From the NCBI GenBank assembly GCA_031763025.1, contig JASSKH010000035.1:346320-410319 (forward strand): DNA of 64,000 bases, written 5' to 3'. The notes under the pieces are model-generated. The model worked only from the letters and a program-made list of their open reading frames with translations, ran no database searches and was not told where the DNA came from. The DNA is from Macrocystis pyrifera. Lineage: Eukaryota; Sar; Phaeophyceae; Laminariales; Laminariaceae. Both the position numbers and the translations under genes were made by a program. Below are positions 31,260-42,890 of this stretch, one piece after another (within the stretch, counting starts at the first letter, position 1; each line of letters opens with the position of its first letter).

Positions 31260-32480
31260 TTGGCGCACCTTTCATGGGCCTTTCATGGGAGTCGCATGAG
31301 CCAGCACTACAAGCCCATGGAAGTCCCATGGGAGTCCCATGGGAATCCCATGGTTTACCCATGCGAGTCTCCACTATACAGTCGCATGATAGCACTATGG
31401 TCTCATGGGGGTTCCATGGGAAACCCATAGGAGACCCATGTGAGATCCATGGGAAACCCGTGGGAAACCCATTGGAGGCCCATATGATACGCACGGGAGT
31501 CCCATGGCAGCAGCATGGTTCAGTGGAAGTCTCATAAGATGCCCATGGACCAGCACTATACACTCATGGGCGGTCGGAGACCCATGCGAGTCCCATATGG
31601 ATGGTAGATCCGTGGGAGGCTAACAAACACCTGTGAGACCCATGGAAGTCCCATGGGTCCCCCAGCTCCATAGGATTTCCATGGGTCTCTCATGGATTGC
31701 CCATGGGCCTTCCATCCCCAGGGGTTTCCATGGATCCTCCATGAGAATTCCATTGGCCTGCCAGTGCATTTTATCCATTGAGGCCCCATGGGAGCCACGT
31801 AGGATATGAGGGTCCCCGTGAGTCTCCCGTGGGATTTTCATTGGTCTCCCATGGGACTTCCACGGGTTTCCCACGCTTCGTTTCGCAATAACAAACCCAT
31901 GGGAAACCTGTGGACGTTTCATCGGAGTTCCATGAGAGCGCTACCAACCCACGGGAGTCCCATGAAAGTCCCAAGGGGCAACACTACTTTATGGACCAAC
32001 AGTATGATCCTTCACATGGGAGATCCATGGGAGCGCAACTAAACCATGGGAGTCCCATGGGACAAACTATGATCTGATGGAAGTTCCATGGGATCCCATG
32101 GGTCCCCCGTGATAGTGCCCATATGGGTCTCCCATGGGACTTCCATGAACATTCTTTGGGCATATAGTAGACTACCATGGGGCTCCCATGGGTCTCCCAT
32201 GGGCTGGTAGTTGGTATTGGTGGCCCATGCAACTCCCATAGGACTCCCATGGACTGGTAGTTGGTATTGGTGGCCCATGTGGAACTCCCATGGGCATCCC
32301 ATGGGACTCTAATGGGTTTCTCATACCCCCATGGGTCTCCTATGGGAATCCTATGGGTCTTCCGTGGGACTCTCGTGGGACTCCCATGGGTCTCCTTTGG
32401 GTCCCCCATGGGTGGGTCTCCTATGGGACTCCCGTGTGACTCCCGTGGGACTGTTGTGGGTGGTCCCAATGGAACTTCCA
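31260..32480. repeat. CCCATGGGAGTC palindromic minisatellite, about 1.2 kb
   Basis: CCCATGGGA and TCCCATGGG recur every 10-20 bases, with spacers such as GTCT, ACTC and ATTC. Each unit is itself a palindrome, so arms anywhere in the array can pair. A related short block lies at 33060-33110. Frames across it encode only Gly/Pro/His/Trp/Met repeats. Confidence 0.85.
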
Positions 32481-32663
32481 TGGCACCTCATTGCCGTATA
32501 AACGTAACACGCGAGCTTACACACCCCCTCGGACGATTCTCCAAGCCGGTTTTCTTGTCAACGAGGAGAGTAGCAAACGCCAAGCGATGTGCATATAGAA
32601 ATATGCCGTCATCGTCGTGGTCGACATCTTGCCCAAGTCACCCTTTTCGTTCTGTTTGCCCTC

Positions 32664-32735
32664 AGCGCTCCCGGTGGTGTGGTGGTTAGACCTCGTGACT
32701 ACTGGAATGCTTTCGAGTCCAGTCAAGGCGGAGTT
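32664..32735 (+). mobile_element. Possible tRNA-derived SINE head
   Basis: GCTCCCGGTGGTGTGGTGGT resembles an A box and TTTCGAGTCCAG a B box at tRNA-like spacing, followed by about 200 bp of unassigned sequence to 32960. Only the head resembles the SINE at 50.4 kb. Confidence 0.35.
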
Positions 32736-32959
32736 TTCTCTTCTGAAAAAAATGCAGAACGCGCCTATCAATGGCCTGAGTTTGCAAAATTCGACGCGAG
32801 TGGGCGAGGGGAGAAAATGCTGAATTATTCCCGCGATCAACACAAGGCACGAACCGTAATGGGGAAGGGGTAAGAGCGCCCGCTATGTGACCCCGGTCTG
32901 AGTTCCTACTGGGAGGGAGCGGGAGAATAGAACGAACATAACAAATGGGATGGAGAAAA

Positions 32960-33970
32960 TAAAAACTGTGCCCCTCTTGTTGTCGAGAAAATCGTCTGGG
33001 AAATTCATCCCAGAGGTTATGTTATATTGGTTATAGTATACGGTACCCAAGGTGCCGCCATGGACTCTTGATGCGGCTCCCACGGGACTCCCATGGGGAT
33101 TCCCATAACCTGCATGGAACAAGGAAACCTGGCAGAACAACAACAACATTTTTTCTGCCTCTGGTTACAGCGCAAGATGTCTTGCTGTCTGTCGGGTATT
33201 GAGGAGTGTTTGCTGCGTCGGCAGAAGGCACCTTATGTAAGGCAAGCAAGGACAGCATGTAGTTGGCCTAATGCAGCAATTCTAGGGATCGATATGGTGT
33301 ATCTCGCGGGAGTCAGTTACCCCGGGAGTTCGCGGTACTATGTGTTCGGTACCTGGCCACCGCGATACTCCCTGGTACCAGATTCAGCCACCACGGGAAG
33401 TTTGCAAACTAGACGCTGCAAGTCTAGAGTTACTACCTAAAGTCTGTCTACAGCCGTTACTTTGCGGACGAACGAGTTACGTATATATATGTACTACGGG
33501 TCCATATCTATGTGCTCCACGTTGGTTGACTCGCGTATCGGGGCAGTTAGCTTCGTCGTCACCTATGATATGATATTATATCATATGTACCCCAACGAAA
33601 GCCTCCGCAACTTTGAGTAACAACATAGCCATGGATCACTTGGTTGAGCTGATCACGACGCAGGAGTATCTGTTTGGGTTGACGGACGCAAACGAACAGC
33701 TTGGTATGAGGATGGAAGGAGGTAGGCACATTGGAAGGAAGATGGCAAGAGGTGGGCATCATAATAGGCGGAACAAGCTCACGGAAATGGCAAACGCATG
33801 CTGGTATTCGGTGTCATCAACGAGCTCGCTCTCACGAACGAAAGCGCGGTTTTCAGCACACACGAAGAAGAGCGGAATGTCGCATAGTTCGGATAGCAAC
33901 ATCTAACGATTGATTATAAGCGGATTGATTGTTGCGTAACACGATGACCTACAGTACTGTAGACATAAGT
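32960..33970. other. No gene recognised
   Basis: Short open frames on both strands (for example 33613-33906) have no recognised motif or splice support. A small CCCATGGG block at 33075-33105 echoes the large array. Confidence 0.4.
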
Positions 33971-33977
33971 GAAGGAA

Positions 33978-34240
33978 CGGTGCTCCGTCTCGAAAGGGAC
34001 GCATGGTCAATGGGGGAAAATGACTATGGCAATCAACAGGTGGGTACGTCCCCTCCGTCCTGGCATTTTAGAGGTACAAGGGTCTTGGTCATACGACTAC
34101 GGCCAAGCAGGACACGAGTGCGCCGCCCCCCCCTGTATGGTCTGTAAAACTCCGACGAGCGAGGGTCTCGACGTTGTAGGCATGCGAAGCATGATCATAG
34201 GACTACGATCACGCATGGCAGGAGTACAACCCCCACTCAT
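33978..34240 (+). mobile_element. Three C-tailed elements in tandem: family A copy 4, family B copies 6 and 7
   Basis: 33978-34050 is family A (TGCTCCGTCTCGAAAGGGAC, then GTACG). 34051-34137 is family B (CTCCGTCCTGGCATTTTAGA, then TGGTCATACGACTACGGCCA and seven C). 34150-34240 is a more diverged family B (ATCATAGGACTACGATCACG, then GAGTACAACCCCC). All three point the same way. Confidence 0.75.
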
Positions 34241-34499
34241 TGGTCTCCTTTCGCCACCCCATGACTATCACAAGCCTAAGAAGCTCATCCCTATCCGTAT
34301 CCCTTCTGCGCGGTGGTCTCTCCCTCCCCCAGCCAAGGCCGATTCAGACTACAGTACACTAAAAATCGTCGACATCAAGGTCCGCTTTTCTCAGTGATAA
34401 TTTAAAACCCAACAGGTCTGTACGCACACACGACCATGAGATAGGTGCCGACAGTTCGACTGGTGGTTGCTAGGGTCCGACGGAGAGGGCTGCGAGTAA

Positions 34500-37470
34500 A
34501 TGCTTGCAAGGATTGCTTCCAAACCCTACCCGATCAATCTTATCCAGATCCAGACCGACAGTATTCAACTTTGTGATGGTCGAGACCTTGGCCAATTTTC
34601 ATTTCAAGGCAGCAATAAGCGGCGGAGGTACGGCCTCCATTACACCGCCACAACGAATCTGCCGAGAAGTCAGCCGCCTCCAAAAAGAGATGGAACGCGA
34701 GGGACGCTACGCGAGAAAACTCCTGTGCGCTATCACCAGAGGTAGTCATATGTCGGCGTGGAAGGCACTGAGGGCCACGTGTGCGAACGTGTAAAATGTG
34801 ATCGATGTAGGAGTAGGCACTGCACCTATTCTGAAGAGTGCATTGGACGGGAGGATATTCTACTTAGAAAGGCACCTCGAGAGCACGGTGGGCATGGAAA
34901 GAGATCGAGAGATAGGACGGCGCGCTGTTGCGGGACAAAGTGCGCGTTCACGAACTTTGGAGGCGTTCGCCCGACCCCATCGAAGACGAGATCTCTCAAC
35001 CTCGACCGACCATCACCGACCTGTTCCGACTACAACTGCGAGTACTCGTACACAATCGCTTGGAGAAAAACCGTCCATGCACCAAACGATAGGAGCAACC
35101 CGGAGTATGGCGAACTCAAAGTCGGGCAGTAGACCCCCTCCAGGCCGAGTTACTGAACGCGACGACCTCGACATTATGTGGTACTTTGACAGTGCACATA
35201 CGTGGCCGAAGTGGGGGAACGGGAGAATTCCTACAGCAGCAGTGGAAATATTTGTCACCGCCAATGTTCTTCACGAAGAGAAACATCGTTCCGACGGCGA
35301 AAACTACGCCGAGGGATTTCATCCGTGGCACATGAGGGCGGCAAAATCCTGGGCCAAATTTACCGCGGCCCCCCTGAGAGGCCACTGTATGAGACTACAG
35401 CAGTGGAGGTATAACCCGGAGGTGAAAAGCGCGGCTTTCGCCCCGCATAGTCAACAGTCGACAACTGTTCGTCGTGCGCCGACCGCAAGAACTGGGTCAA
35501 GAAGCGAACCCGCCACATGTACGTGTGTCTCATCGACCTACATAAACCGTACGACTCTGCCGACCGAGAGCTGCCGTGGGAGATGCTTGTACGCTCGGGC
35601 GTACCAGACGACACGTAAGCAGTGTACCCATTACTTCCACGATACGGGATCGCGTGCGCACAGATGGTGGTAAGTATTGGTGATGGTTCGTTGCCACCCA
35701 GGGGCTAAGGCAAGGATTATGTGCTGTCGCCTCCGCTGTGTCCGACATATATATTTTTGCCGGTGCGATAGCGCGTCGTTATGGAACGATTTCATGAGGG
35801 CAAGGGCGTTGTTATCGATCGGGTCCAATTCGAAGAGGAAGGAAAACGGAAGAGGGGAGAAAAGCGGAGCCGTCAACATGTACGCGAAGAGCAGTGTGGG
35901 GCATGCTTACGCGTCGACATCGCAGGCGTTGTCTCTATATCCCCGGGCGGAAGAACTTCTTGAGAACTCAAAGGAAGGCGTTAGCTCTAAAGCCCCGGAA
36001 GGGTTTCATACGAAAACAAAAGGCGGTGTGACCACTTTCGAGGCAGCGAACCCTAACCCCATATTGCCGGAGGAAGACGGGGACCATGCTATTCCGGTCC
36101 TCCCAACATGTATGTTTGACCTTATCGTTCAGCATCGAATCCCAACGGGGAATATCCACTGATGCGGGGCTAAGAGGGCGGAAGAGACGATCCTAAGGAA
36201 ATCGTGTCCAGGCATATGGGTACATTGGGCGACGAGGTGGGCTCGGGGAGGCTTTTGTCCGAACATACGCCGGCCACATCAGGTGCCCTAGGGATGAGCG
36301 AGCGCGGGGGGGAGAAGCTGCGCTGCAAACACGCGGGCGATGATAATGTTATCGACGAGTGTGTTAACAATGAGGTACCGGCTGAAGCCTCGTAGGAATA
36401 CGGGGGGGTCGGAGGACACACAGGGGACAAATTCCCCCGAAGGTTCAACGAGGTCGGCAACTTTACGTGACCCTTGAAATCGAAAATCCCGGAAATCGGA
36501 GGAAGCGAGCATACAGCCAGCACAAACCGACGTTCTGACTGGAGCGTACCGATCCAGCCGAACCAACACACGGTGCAGTGGACCCCGAAGGTAGAGAGGG
36601 GGCCACATGAGCAGTTTCTTGATGCCGGGGCCTTTCATTTCGTCAATCGGTTGGGCGGGACGCGCACCTGTTTTTGCAGAGCTTGTAGTTGCTGAGTGTT
36701 GAGCATTGAAGCGAGTTTTGCTGGACGCAGCGGATTTGCGATAAACGACGTCAACTGAAGACGGACGGGCCACGTGTAACCACTGTAGTGCAGCCCTAAA
36801 CCCCTTCGTCGTCAGAGCAGCATACTTGGGTACTTGGTGGTTGGTGCTTGGTTGATTGGGGGTGAACTGGGGGGCGGTAAACGCAGGCCGCGGCAGCAAT
36901 ACTTCATGCAGCGAGGCAGATCGATCAGGAAAAGAAAGCTACAGTGGAGCAAGGGCGGCGCGTACGAAGGAAGCAAGGACGAAGACCGCGTATGAAACAA
37001 TTCTTAGCAAGAGCACACACGTCGGCAGGAACGAGGACGGCTTTAGGCAACGTGATGCATTATATATAGGCGGATTATGAGTAGCTGTCACATGCCAAGG
37101 CGAGAGCAAGGCCGAAGAGACTTCGATGTTGGAGGGAACAGTTGAAACGACGGACGGGCACCCGCGGACGACACCTGAAAAGGGACAGGGGGAAAAGCAT
37201 CCATCGAACCACATCTCGAATGCCTCACTCAGCCTACCACGACCAAATGAAGTAGTACCTGGAAGATGTGAAATAACAGCGAGAAGGGAGAGGAACCGCC
37301 AGATGCAGTATACATGTAGGCGCGAGCACGAGAGCTTTTCTACGAGCTAAATCGTAGAGTGGACAGACCGAACGAACCGCATACTACAGGAAGGAAAATG
37401 CGAACAAACGCAGCAGGGAGCGTAAGCGAGGGCACGGCTCAGCAATAGTCGACAGTTAACGCAGGGATAC
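34500..37470 (+). pseudogene. Decayed non-LTR retrotransposon (LINE) reverse transcriptase region
   Basis: Plus-strand fragments in shifting frames follow the order of LINE reverse transcriptases. RRGISSVAHEGGKILGQI is near 35316-35370 and LFVVRRPQELG near 35465-35500. YVCLIDLHKPYDSADRELPW lies near 35522-35582 with a stop soon after, and YVLSPPLC near 35720. A degenerate catalytic-box region, GACLRVDIAGVVSIS, is near 35901-35945. Multiple stops and frame changes show it is dead. The 5' and 3' limits are approximate. Confidence 0.6.
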
Positions 37471-38110
37471 TGCTATAGCAGCGGCGGACGAGAGCACCGG
37501 GGGAACGATGCCAATTTGTATCGGAGGGACGAAGGCCCCCCAAGTCAGCAACGAGCTCCTGGGGTGCAATTCAGTGTACCTTGTTGGGCACAGACAAGTC
37601 AGCAAGTGGGATGATGGACCCAATGGTCCAAGTGGTGCCTCCCAGTGGATTGGATCACTGCCGCATTCAAAATTAGAGCTGGGCCGCGTACATACATTTG
37701 CCAGACCGAGGGTGCGATATAAGTGAGCACTCGACGGGTGGAAATTATAGCTCCGTGGACGGCGGGCGACAGCATTTCTGCTGAGGGCCAGAGAGGCGGG
37801 GTTTGTATGAATATGCTCACCGACATAACCTCTGAGGGCGGGGGGGGGCGGACTGAAGCGTCGGGTGGAAACGAGAAAAACCAGAACCAAGCGACACGTT
37901 GGAGGGGCCACAAAACAATGGAAGCTGCTAAGTGATCACTCCAAGGAAACGTTTAGTCTGAAGCATCGGGAGGCGGGGGGGTCAAGTCAATAGTGTCTGC
38001 GGTCTCCTGTACGGGGATGTGAGGCCAGGGACGACTGCTCGAATATGTGACCCGAAGGATTTTGCGCGCGCCCACCACCTGACTCCGCCCGACTGAGTTG
38101 TTAGAGGCCA
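37470..38110. other. Flank between LINE remnant and copia element; no gene
   Basis: No domain or splice signal is seen. It contains a short G-run near 37841 and a purine-rich stretch. No clear target duplication with the sequence after 45838 was found. Confidence 0.4.
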
Positions 38111-38384
38111 TGCTGTTCGGAGTGCTCACGTAATTGGTGTATGGATTCATGTGTAACGGTATTTGGGAGTTTTACACAGGAAATATGCGTGTTTCTGTGT
38201 GGAGCGGTCAGCGGGTTGCGACGTATTTTGTCCGCCACTTTCTCACTTCTTCTAGTTGTGTACTTCATGTTCTCCCCCTTTCTTCCTTGCCTTGCGTATT
38301 CTAAGCGATAAGATATATACCCTGGAGGGACTTCTATGAATTGACCTAGGCTTGGCCTATCATATCAGTGAGTGCACCGAACAC
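38111..38384 (+). repeat. 5' LTR of copia element
   Basis: Matches 45566-45838 from GCTGTTCG to GCACCGAACAC with a few substitutions and a small indel. AAGATATATACCCTGGAGGG near its 3' third may include the TATA region. The base before GCTG is T here and G in the other copy, so a canonical TG start is uncertain. Confidence 0.9.
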
Positions 38385-38481
38385 GCTAGCGTCTGTTCCA
38401 ATTGGACGCACTTGCTGGTTGGGGCTACGCCGGGAGAGCAACTCCCCGCTCGAGGACGAGCGATAATTTCCAGTTTTTCGG

Positions 38482-40486
38482 ATGCAGAGGCCAGAGGGAC
38501 CTCAACCGAGCAGAGGCATTGGCGACAACGAGGTCGACAGAGCCAGGAGAGCTACAGCAGTGGCGATAACAGCGGCAGCAGAGGCAGTCAGCAACGCCGC
38601 GGCAGAGGCCGCGGAAATGGCTAGTAGCGCAGGAGCGCGAAACCCTGTTCCGCCAGAGGGCGGAACTGCTCTGCCAGAGGGCGGAGCAGGAACGAGCAGA
38701 AGGATCGAGGCTTCGCCGGAGGGCGGAGCCGCAGGCCGCGATGATGAGATCGCCCGCCTGAAACGAGAGATGGCCGAGATGTCGCTCCGGCTGGAGATCA
38801 GAGAGGAGGAACGAACGAAGATGGAGAGGCTCCAGCAGGGGGCTGGAGGAGGAATGCGCCTACCGGAGCCACATGGTCAGCCAGGCACGTTTCTAGTTGG
38901 TGTAAGCCTTCACCGAAACTTGACGGCAGTAAGGAGGGGGATTATTTTAAATGGTCGATCAATTTCTATCATGGGCTGTCACTAACACCTGCGACGATGT
39001 TTTGAAGGAAACTAGCGACCCGATAGTATTACAGGGCCCAAATAGAAGGGGTCAGCAAGACCTCGATTACCGTTTCGGAACGGCAAGGGTAGCCGCTGCT
39101 CGCAGGGCATACGAGGGTATCACCAACGCACTGACTAATTCGTCTCTGTTATACAAGATCTATGACATAGGCAGCCCTAGTCTTGCGATGGCCGAGGTAC
39201 GTCGGCACTACGTCCCAAGCGACGATCTCGACAAGCAAGCATACCAGAGAGAATACATCAATGCCCATATGAATGAGGGGGAGGACCCCACCCTTTATTT
39301 CGAGAGGATGAGCATCATCCGAGAAAAGCTGTCCGAAGTAGGGATCCCAAAAACGGATCAGGAAGCCAACCTTCACCTACTGCAATGCCTGACGTCCGAA
39401 TACGAGGTGGACAAGAACATCCTGCAATACGCCCAGAACTTGACCCTCAACATGATCGAGGACCGGGTTCGCAGAACGTACCGGGAGTTGGAAGCGAGTA
39501 AGACGAAAATGATCGATGGCTCAGCACTGGTCTTGATAGCCACAGGCGGAGGTGGAACAGGTGGACAGGGGAGTTTCCCCGATCCCAGCCCTGGCCACTA
39601 CACGGGAGGCAGAGGTGACACGGGGAGTGGTGGCGCCACTGGGCACTGGGGGCAGCAACAACAGCAACAGCAGCAACCACACAATCAACATCAGCCACCG
39701 CGTCAACACCAACAGGAGCCACCGCGTCAACACCAACAGGAGCACCAGCATGGTCAAGGCTGGGCAGGCCAGGACTGGGGAGGGGCCCGTTCGGGGAACA
39801 AGAACGGGAAGCCGAAGAAAAATCGGCAGATGCAGGATTTGCACGCCTGTGGCGGCGGACATCAACCATGGCCGCCATACGCCGGCCGCGGCGGCGATGG
39901 GAACCAGTCGTGGCCGCAGGTACGCGACGCAAGTTTCGTCGGGCCCGGAGGACACCCACCAGGTGCCGACCGAATGTACGACGCCGCCGGGTACCCCCCT
40001 AACCTACGTCGGCCGCAAGGCACCGAGCCGGGAATCCACGCCGCTAACCCCCGCCCAAGATGTTACAGGTGCGGCCGGATAGGCCATTTTGTTGCGAACT
40101 GCTGCGCTATCGTGACGTTGGTAGATGACCCGAACCCACCTCGTGAAATTTACCAGAACCACTTCGCGGCGAATACCGCCCAGTCTACAACACCGCTCCT
40201 CCCCACCCCAGACCCCATTCCGCAGCAACAGCCGCAGTACCAACAGCAGTCACACTACCAGCCACAGCAACAGTTCCACCAGCCATCACAGTACCAACAG
40301 CAGCAGCTCCAACAGCAGTCACAGTACCACGAGCCACAACAGCAGCCACATCTTCAGCAACCACCGCAGTACCAACGTGAGCAACAGCAGTACTACCAAC
40401 ATTCACAGCAGCAGGCTCAACAGGCGCAGCAGGCCCAGCAGGCGCAGCAGGCACAGCAGTCACAGCAGCCACCGCAGCACTGCTAG
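38482..40486 (+). pseudogene. Copia Gag (UBN2-type) with zinc knuckle and Gln-rich tail
   Basis: The N-terminal part (38482-38950) is Ala/Glu-rich with a coiled-coil segment (EIARLKREMAEMSLRLEIRE). The rest (38951-40486) is in another frame. It holds a UBN2-like helical core (LDKQAYQREYINAHMNEGED, then TLYFERMSIIREKL), a CCHC knuckle CYRCGRIGHFVANC near 40060 and a long Gln/Pro/Tyr tail to TAG at 40484. The frame switch near 38900-38950 may be decay. Confidence 0.85.
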
Positions 40487-40518
40487 AGCCATCACATATA
40501 CTCACAGCACAGTCTGCT

Positions 40519-41001
40519 TTGGTCGGCCAGTACGATGTTTTGGGAAGGGGGATAGAGAGTTGGATTGCGGACAACCGGGCGACAACGCTCATGACCCCGA
40601 ACCCGGACCACTTGTATAACAAGTGCCCCCCCTCCCCTGAGAACGTTATAATATTTATTGGTGACGGCACAGAATTAAAAGTGGAGTACGTAGGCAGCGT
40701 GGATTTGATTCTTCACAGCACGGAAAACGTACGAGTAACCTTGGAGAATGTTTCTGTTATCCTAAGCTTGAAGGTAAACTTGCTGTCGCTGCACACTGTC
40801 CAGGCCAAGGAGGCGATCACTCTAGATGCTGCTGGTGCCCACCTAATGGGTGGCCGCTTGTTTTTCCCGAAAGACAGAGCCGGATCCAAGCTGAACGCCA
40901 CGCGTCGCCCCCCCCCCGTACAGGGTACACCAGCTTTGATGTCCTTGTTGCAACCCCCCCCCCCCCCCCCCCCCCTCCCTCCCATGCGCCCGTGCCTATG
41001 A
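40519..41001 (+). pseudogene. Copia aspartic protease region with altered active site
   Basis: WIADNRATTLMT occupies the place of the family WxxDSGATxHMT signature. The Asp remains but the following Ser-Gly is Asn-Arg. The downstream FIGDGTELKVEYVGSVDL and NLLSLHTV strands are typical. The frame differs from Gag and runs into a C22 homopolymer. Confidence 0.75.
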
Positions 41002-41245
41002 CAGTACACCCGGTGAGGACGCCGGGAGTATCTGCCATGCCGCTGTCGCCGGGGGCGATGGTAGCGGTAGACCCGTCGGTAGCGATGGATGGTTAGAACG
41101 GTTTTGCAACCCCCCCCCCCCCCCTCCCCCCCATGCGCCGGTGCCTGTGATGTTACAACCGGTGAGGACGCCGGGAATATCTGCTATGCCGCTGTCGCCG
41201 GGGGTGATGGTAGCGGTAGACCCGCCGGTAGCGATAGAACCAATG
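40947..41245 (+). repeat. Tandem duplication of about 155 bp seeded by poly-C, within copia pol
   Basis: 40947-41095 and 41103-41245 both begin TTGCAAC and a long C run, then CATGCGCC-GTGCCT and CGGTGAGGACGCCGGGA, continuing to GGTAGCGGTAGACCCG. The second copy is in frame with integrase; the first is not. Confidence 0.85.
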
Positions 41246-42199
41246 ATAGCGGTAGCAACCCCCCCCATACACCCTGCGACAGTGCCGGAACCTAGTGAGC
41301 CAGCACCTTCGTCAGCTAATCCCCCGGAAGAATGCCTTCCCCCTCTCCCCCCCGCGTTCCGCCCGGCGATTGCTGCTGCCGTGCTCGTCCCCGGCATTAG
41401 ACGTTTCAAGGAGGTGGACATTAACGTCTTTCACGTGTGCAACGCCCACGCCCACGAGGGCATTTTGCGCGAGACGGCCAAGCAGCAAGGCGTCAAGCTC
41501 ACTGGTACCCTGGTCACTTGCAGTGGATGTGTGCAGGCGAAAGGCAGGCGTGCGTCTATACCTACGACTACATCGTCTCGGAAGGCACTCCGCCTGCAGC
41601 GCGTTTTTGTTGACCTTGCCGGCCCCAGGAAAATCGCGTCTGCTGGGGGGGCTCTGTACCTGATCATGTTCAAGGATGACGCGACACGCATGGGATGGCT
41701 GTACCCCCTGAAGAGCAAGAGCGCCGCCGACGTGACCGCGGCGACCCGAAAATTCCTGGCTGACGTCGGCGGAGCCGTCGAGTGTTTCCGGACGGACAAC
41801 GGCACAGAGTTCGTGAACGCACTCTTCGCGAACTTATGCGCCAATGAAAAAATCCGACACGAGCACACCGGGGTCGACGGACCGAAACACAACGGTGTGG
41901 TCGAACGTGGACTCGGCCTCATCCAGGAAGGCGGTATGGCCGCTTGCCTTGAGGCCCCCCGGCTGTTCCCCGGGCAGCTCCCGAACCTGGACCGCTACTG
42001 GGTGGAAGCAGCCATCTACATGAACGACTGCCTGAACACCACGGCGAGAACGACCATTTCAAGTCGCCGCACGAGGCATTTTTTGGGACACTGCCACAGC
42101 CCAACACACTCGCCTTCGTGCAGCCCAGATTCCACCGCATCCACCGCACCCACAAGTCTGACCCCAAGGTCGAGCGGTGTTTTTACCTCAACAGGGTGA
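41141..42199 (+). pseudogene. Copia GAG-pre-integrase and integrase core
   Basis: A zinc-binding H/H/C/C module (FHVCNAHAHEG, then LVTCSGCVQAKGR) is followed by the DDE core. The first Asp is in FVDLAGP, the second in RTDNGTEF and the Glu in HNGVVERG. After about 42045 the expected continuation (SPHEAFFGTLPQPN) lies in another frame, which continues through 42118-42360. Confidence 0.88.
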
Positions 42200-42890
42200 G
42201 AAACCATCTGCGCGACTGTGTCAAGGTGGTCACGGCATGCGGGTGTACGAGCAACTCGCGGGACGTCACCTGGGAGGTGGAGCGCAAGCCGATCATCGAG
42301 GCTGCGCCTCAGGCGAGGAAGGACTCTGTGGCGGAGCCGTGGGAGGCCGATCTGCACATCAGGTATTTACTACCGGAGCTGGCGACTGTGTCACCGGGGA
42401 TACCACCGATGATGTCACCAGCACGACCGGCGGTACCGCCGACGCCGGCGATGACGCCAGCGCCACCGGAGGTGCCGCCACCGCCGACGCCAACGCCGGG
42501 GATGCCGCCGCCGCCGGGGGTGACGTCACGGTCATCCCCACCGGGGGCCGAGAACCATCACGTCGAGGATGACGAGGGCCCCCGGGATAACGAGCTCTTT
42601 CAACTGGGGCGGATGAGCGCTAGGACACGGGCGATGACGAAGGCGTCGCTTCAAGTGCGGATGCCGCCGGTGATGACGCCGGCGCCACCGGAGATGCCGC
42701 CGCCGCCGGGGGTGATGTCACCGTCATCCCCACCGGGGGTCGAGAATCCTCAAATCGAGGACGACGAGGGTCCCCCGGACAATGAGCTCCTCCAACCGGG
42801 GCGGACGCGCGCGAGGACAAGGGCGTACCACCAGGCGTCTGCTGGTACATCGCAGCCAGCTGACCACGCACTTTTCAACCAGCGCCCGCC
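42118..42890 (+). pseudogene. Copia integrase C-terminus and Pro-rich linker
   Basis: It opens with the GKG-like C-terminal region (HKSDPKVERCFYLNRVRNHL). A Pro/Thr-rich linker with two related blocks (around 42400-42600 and 42660-42800) follows. Each ends with a GAENHHVEDDEGP or GVENPQIEDDEGP motif. The internal duplication resembles the poly-C-associated one upstream. Confidence 0.7.

Noticed and set aside
31253-32481. Gly/Trp/His/Met-rich frames on both strands
   Set aside because: Both strands are open because the CCCATGGG array is self-complementary and stop-poor.
42016-42357. Minus-strand frames opposite copia integrase and linker (also 39447-39959, 40185-40670)
   Set aside because: Shadows of the GC-rich plus-strand coding sequence, with no domain of their own.
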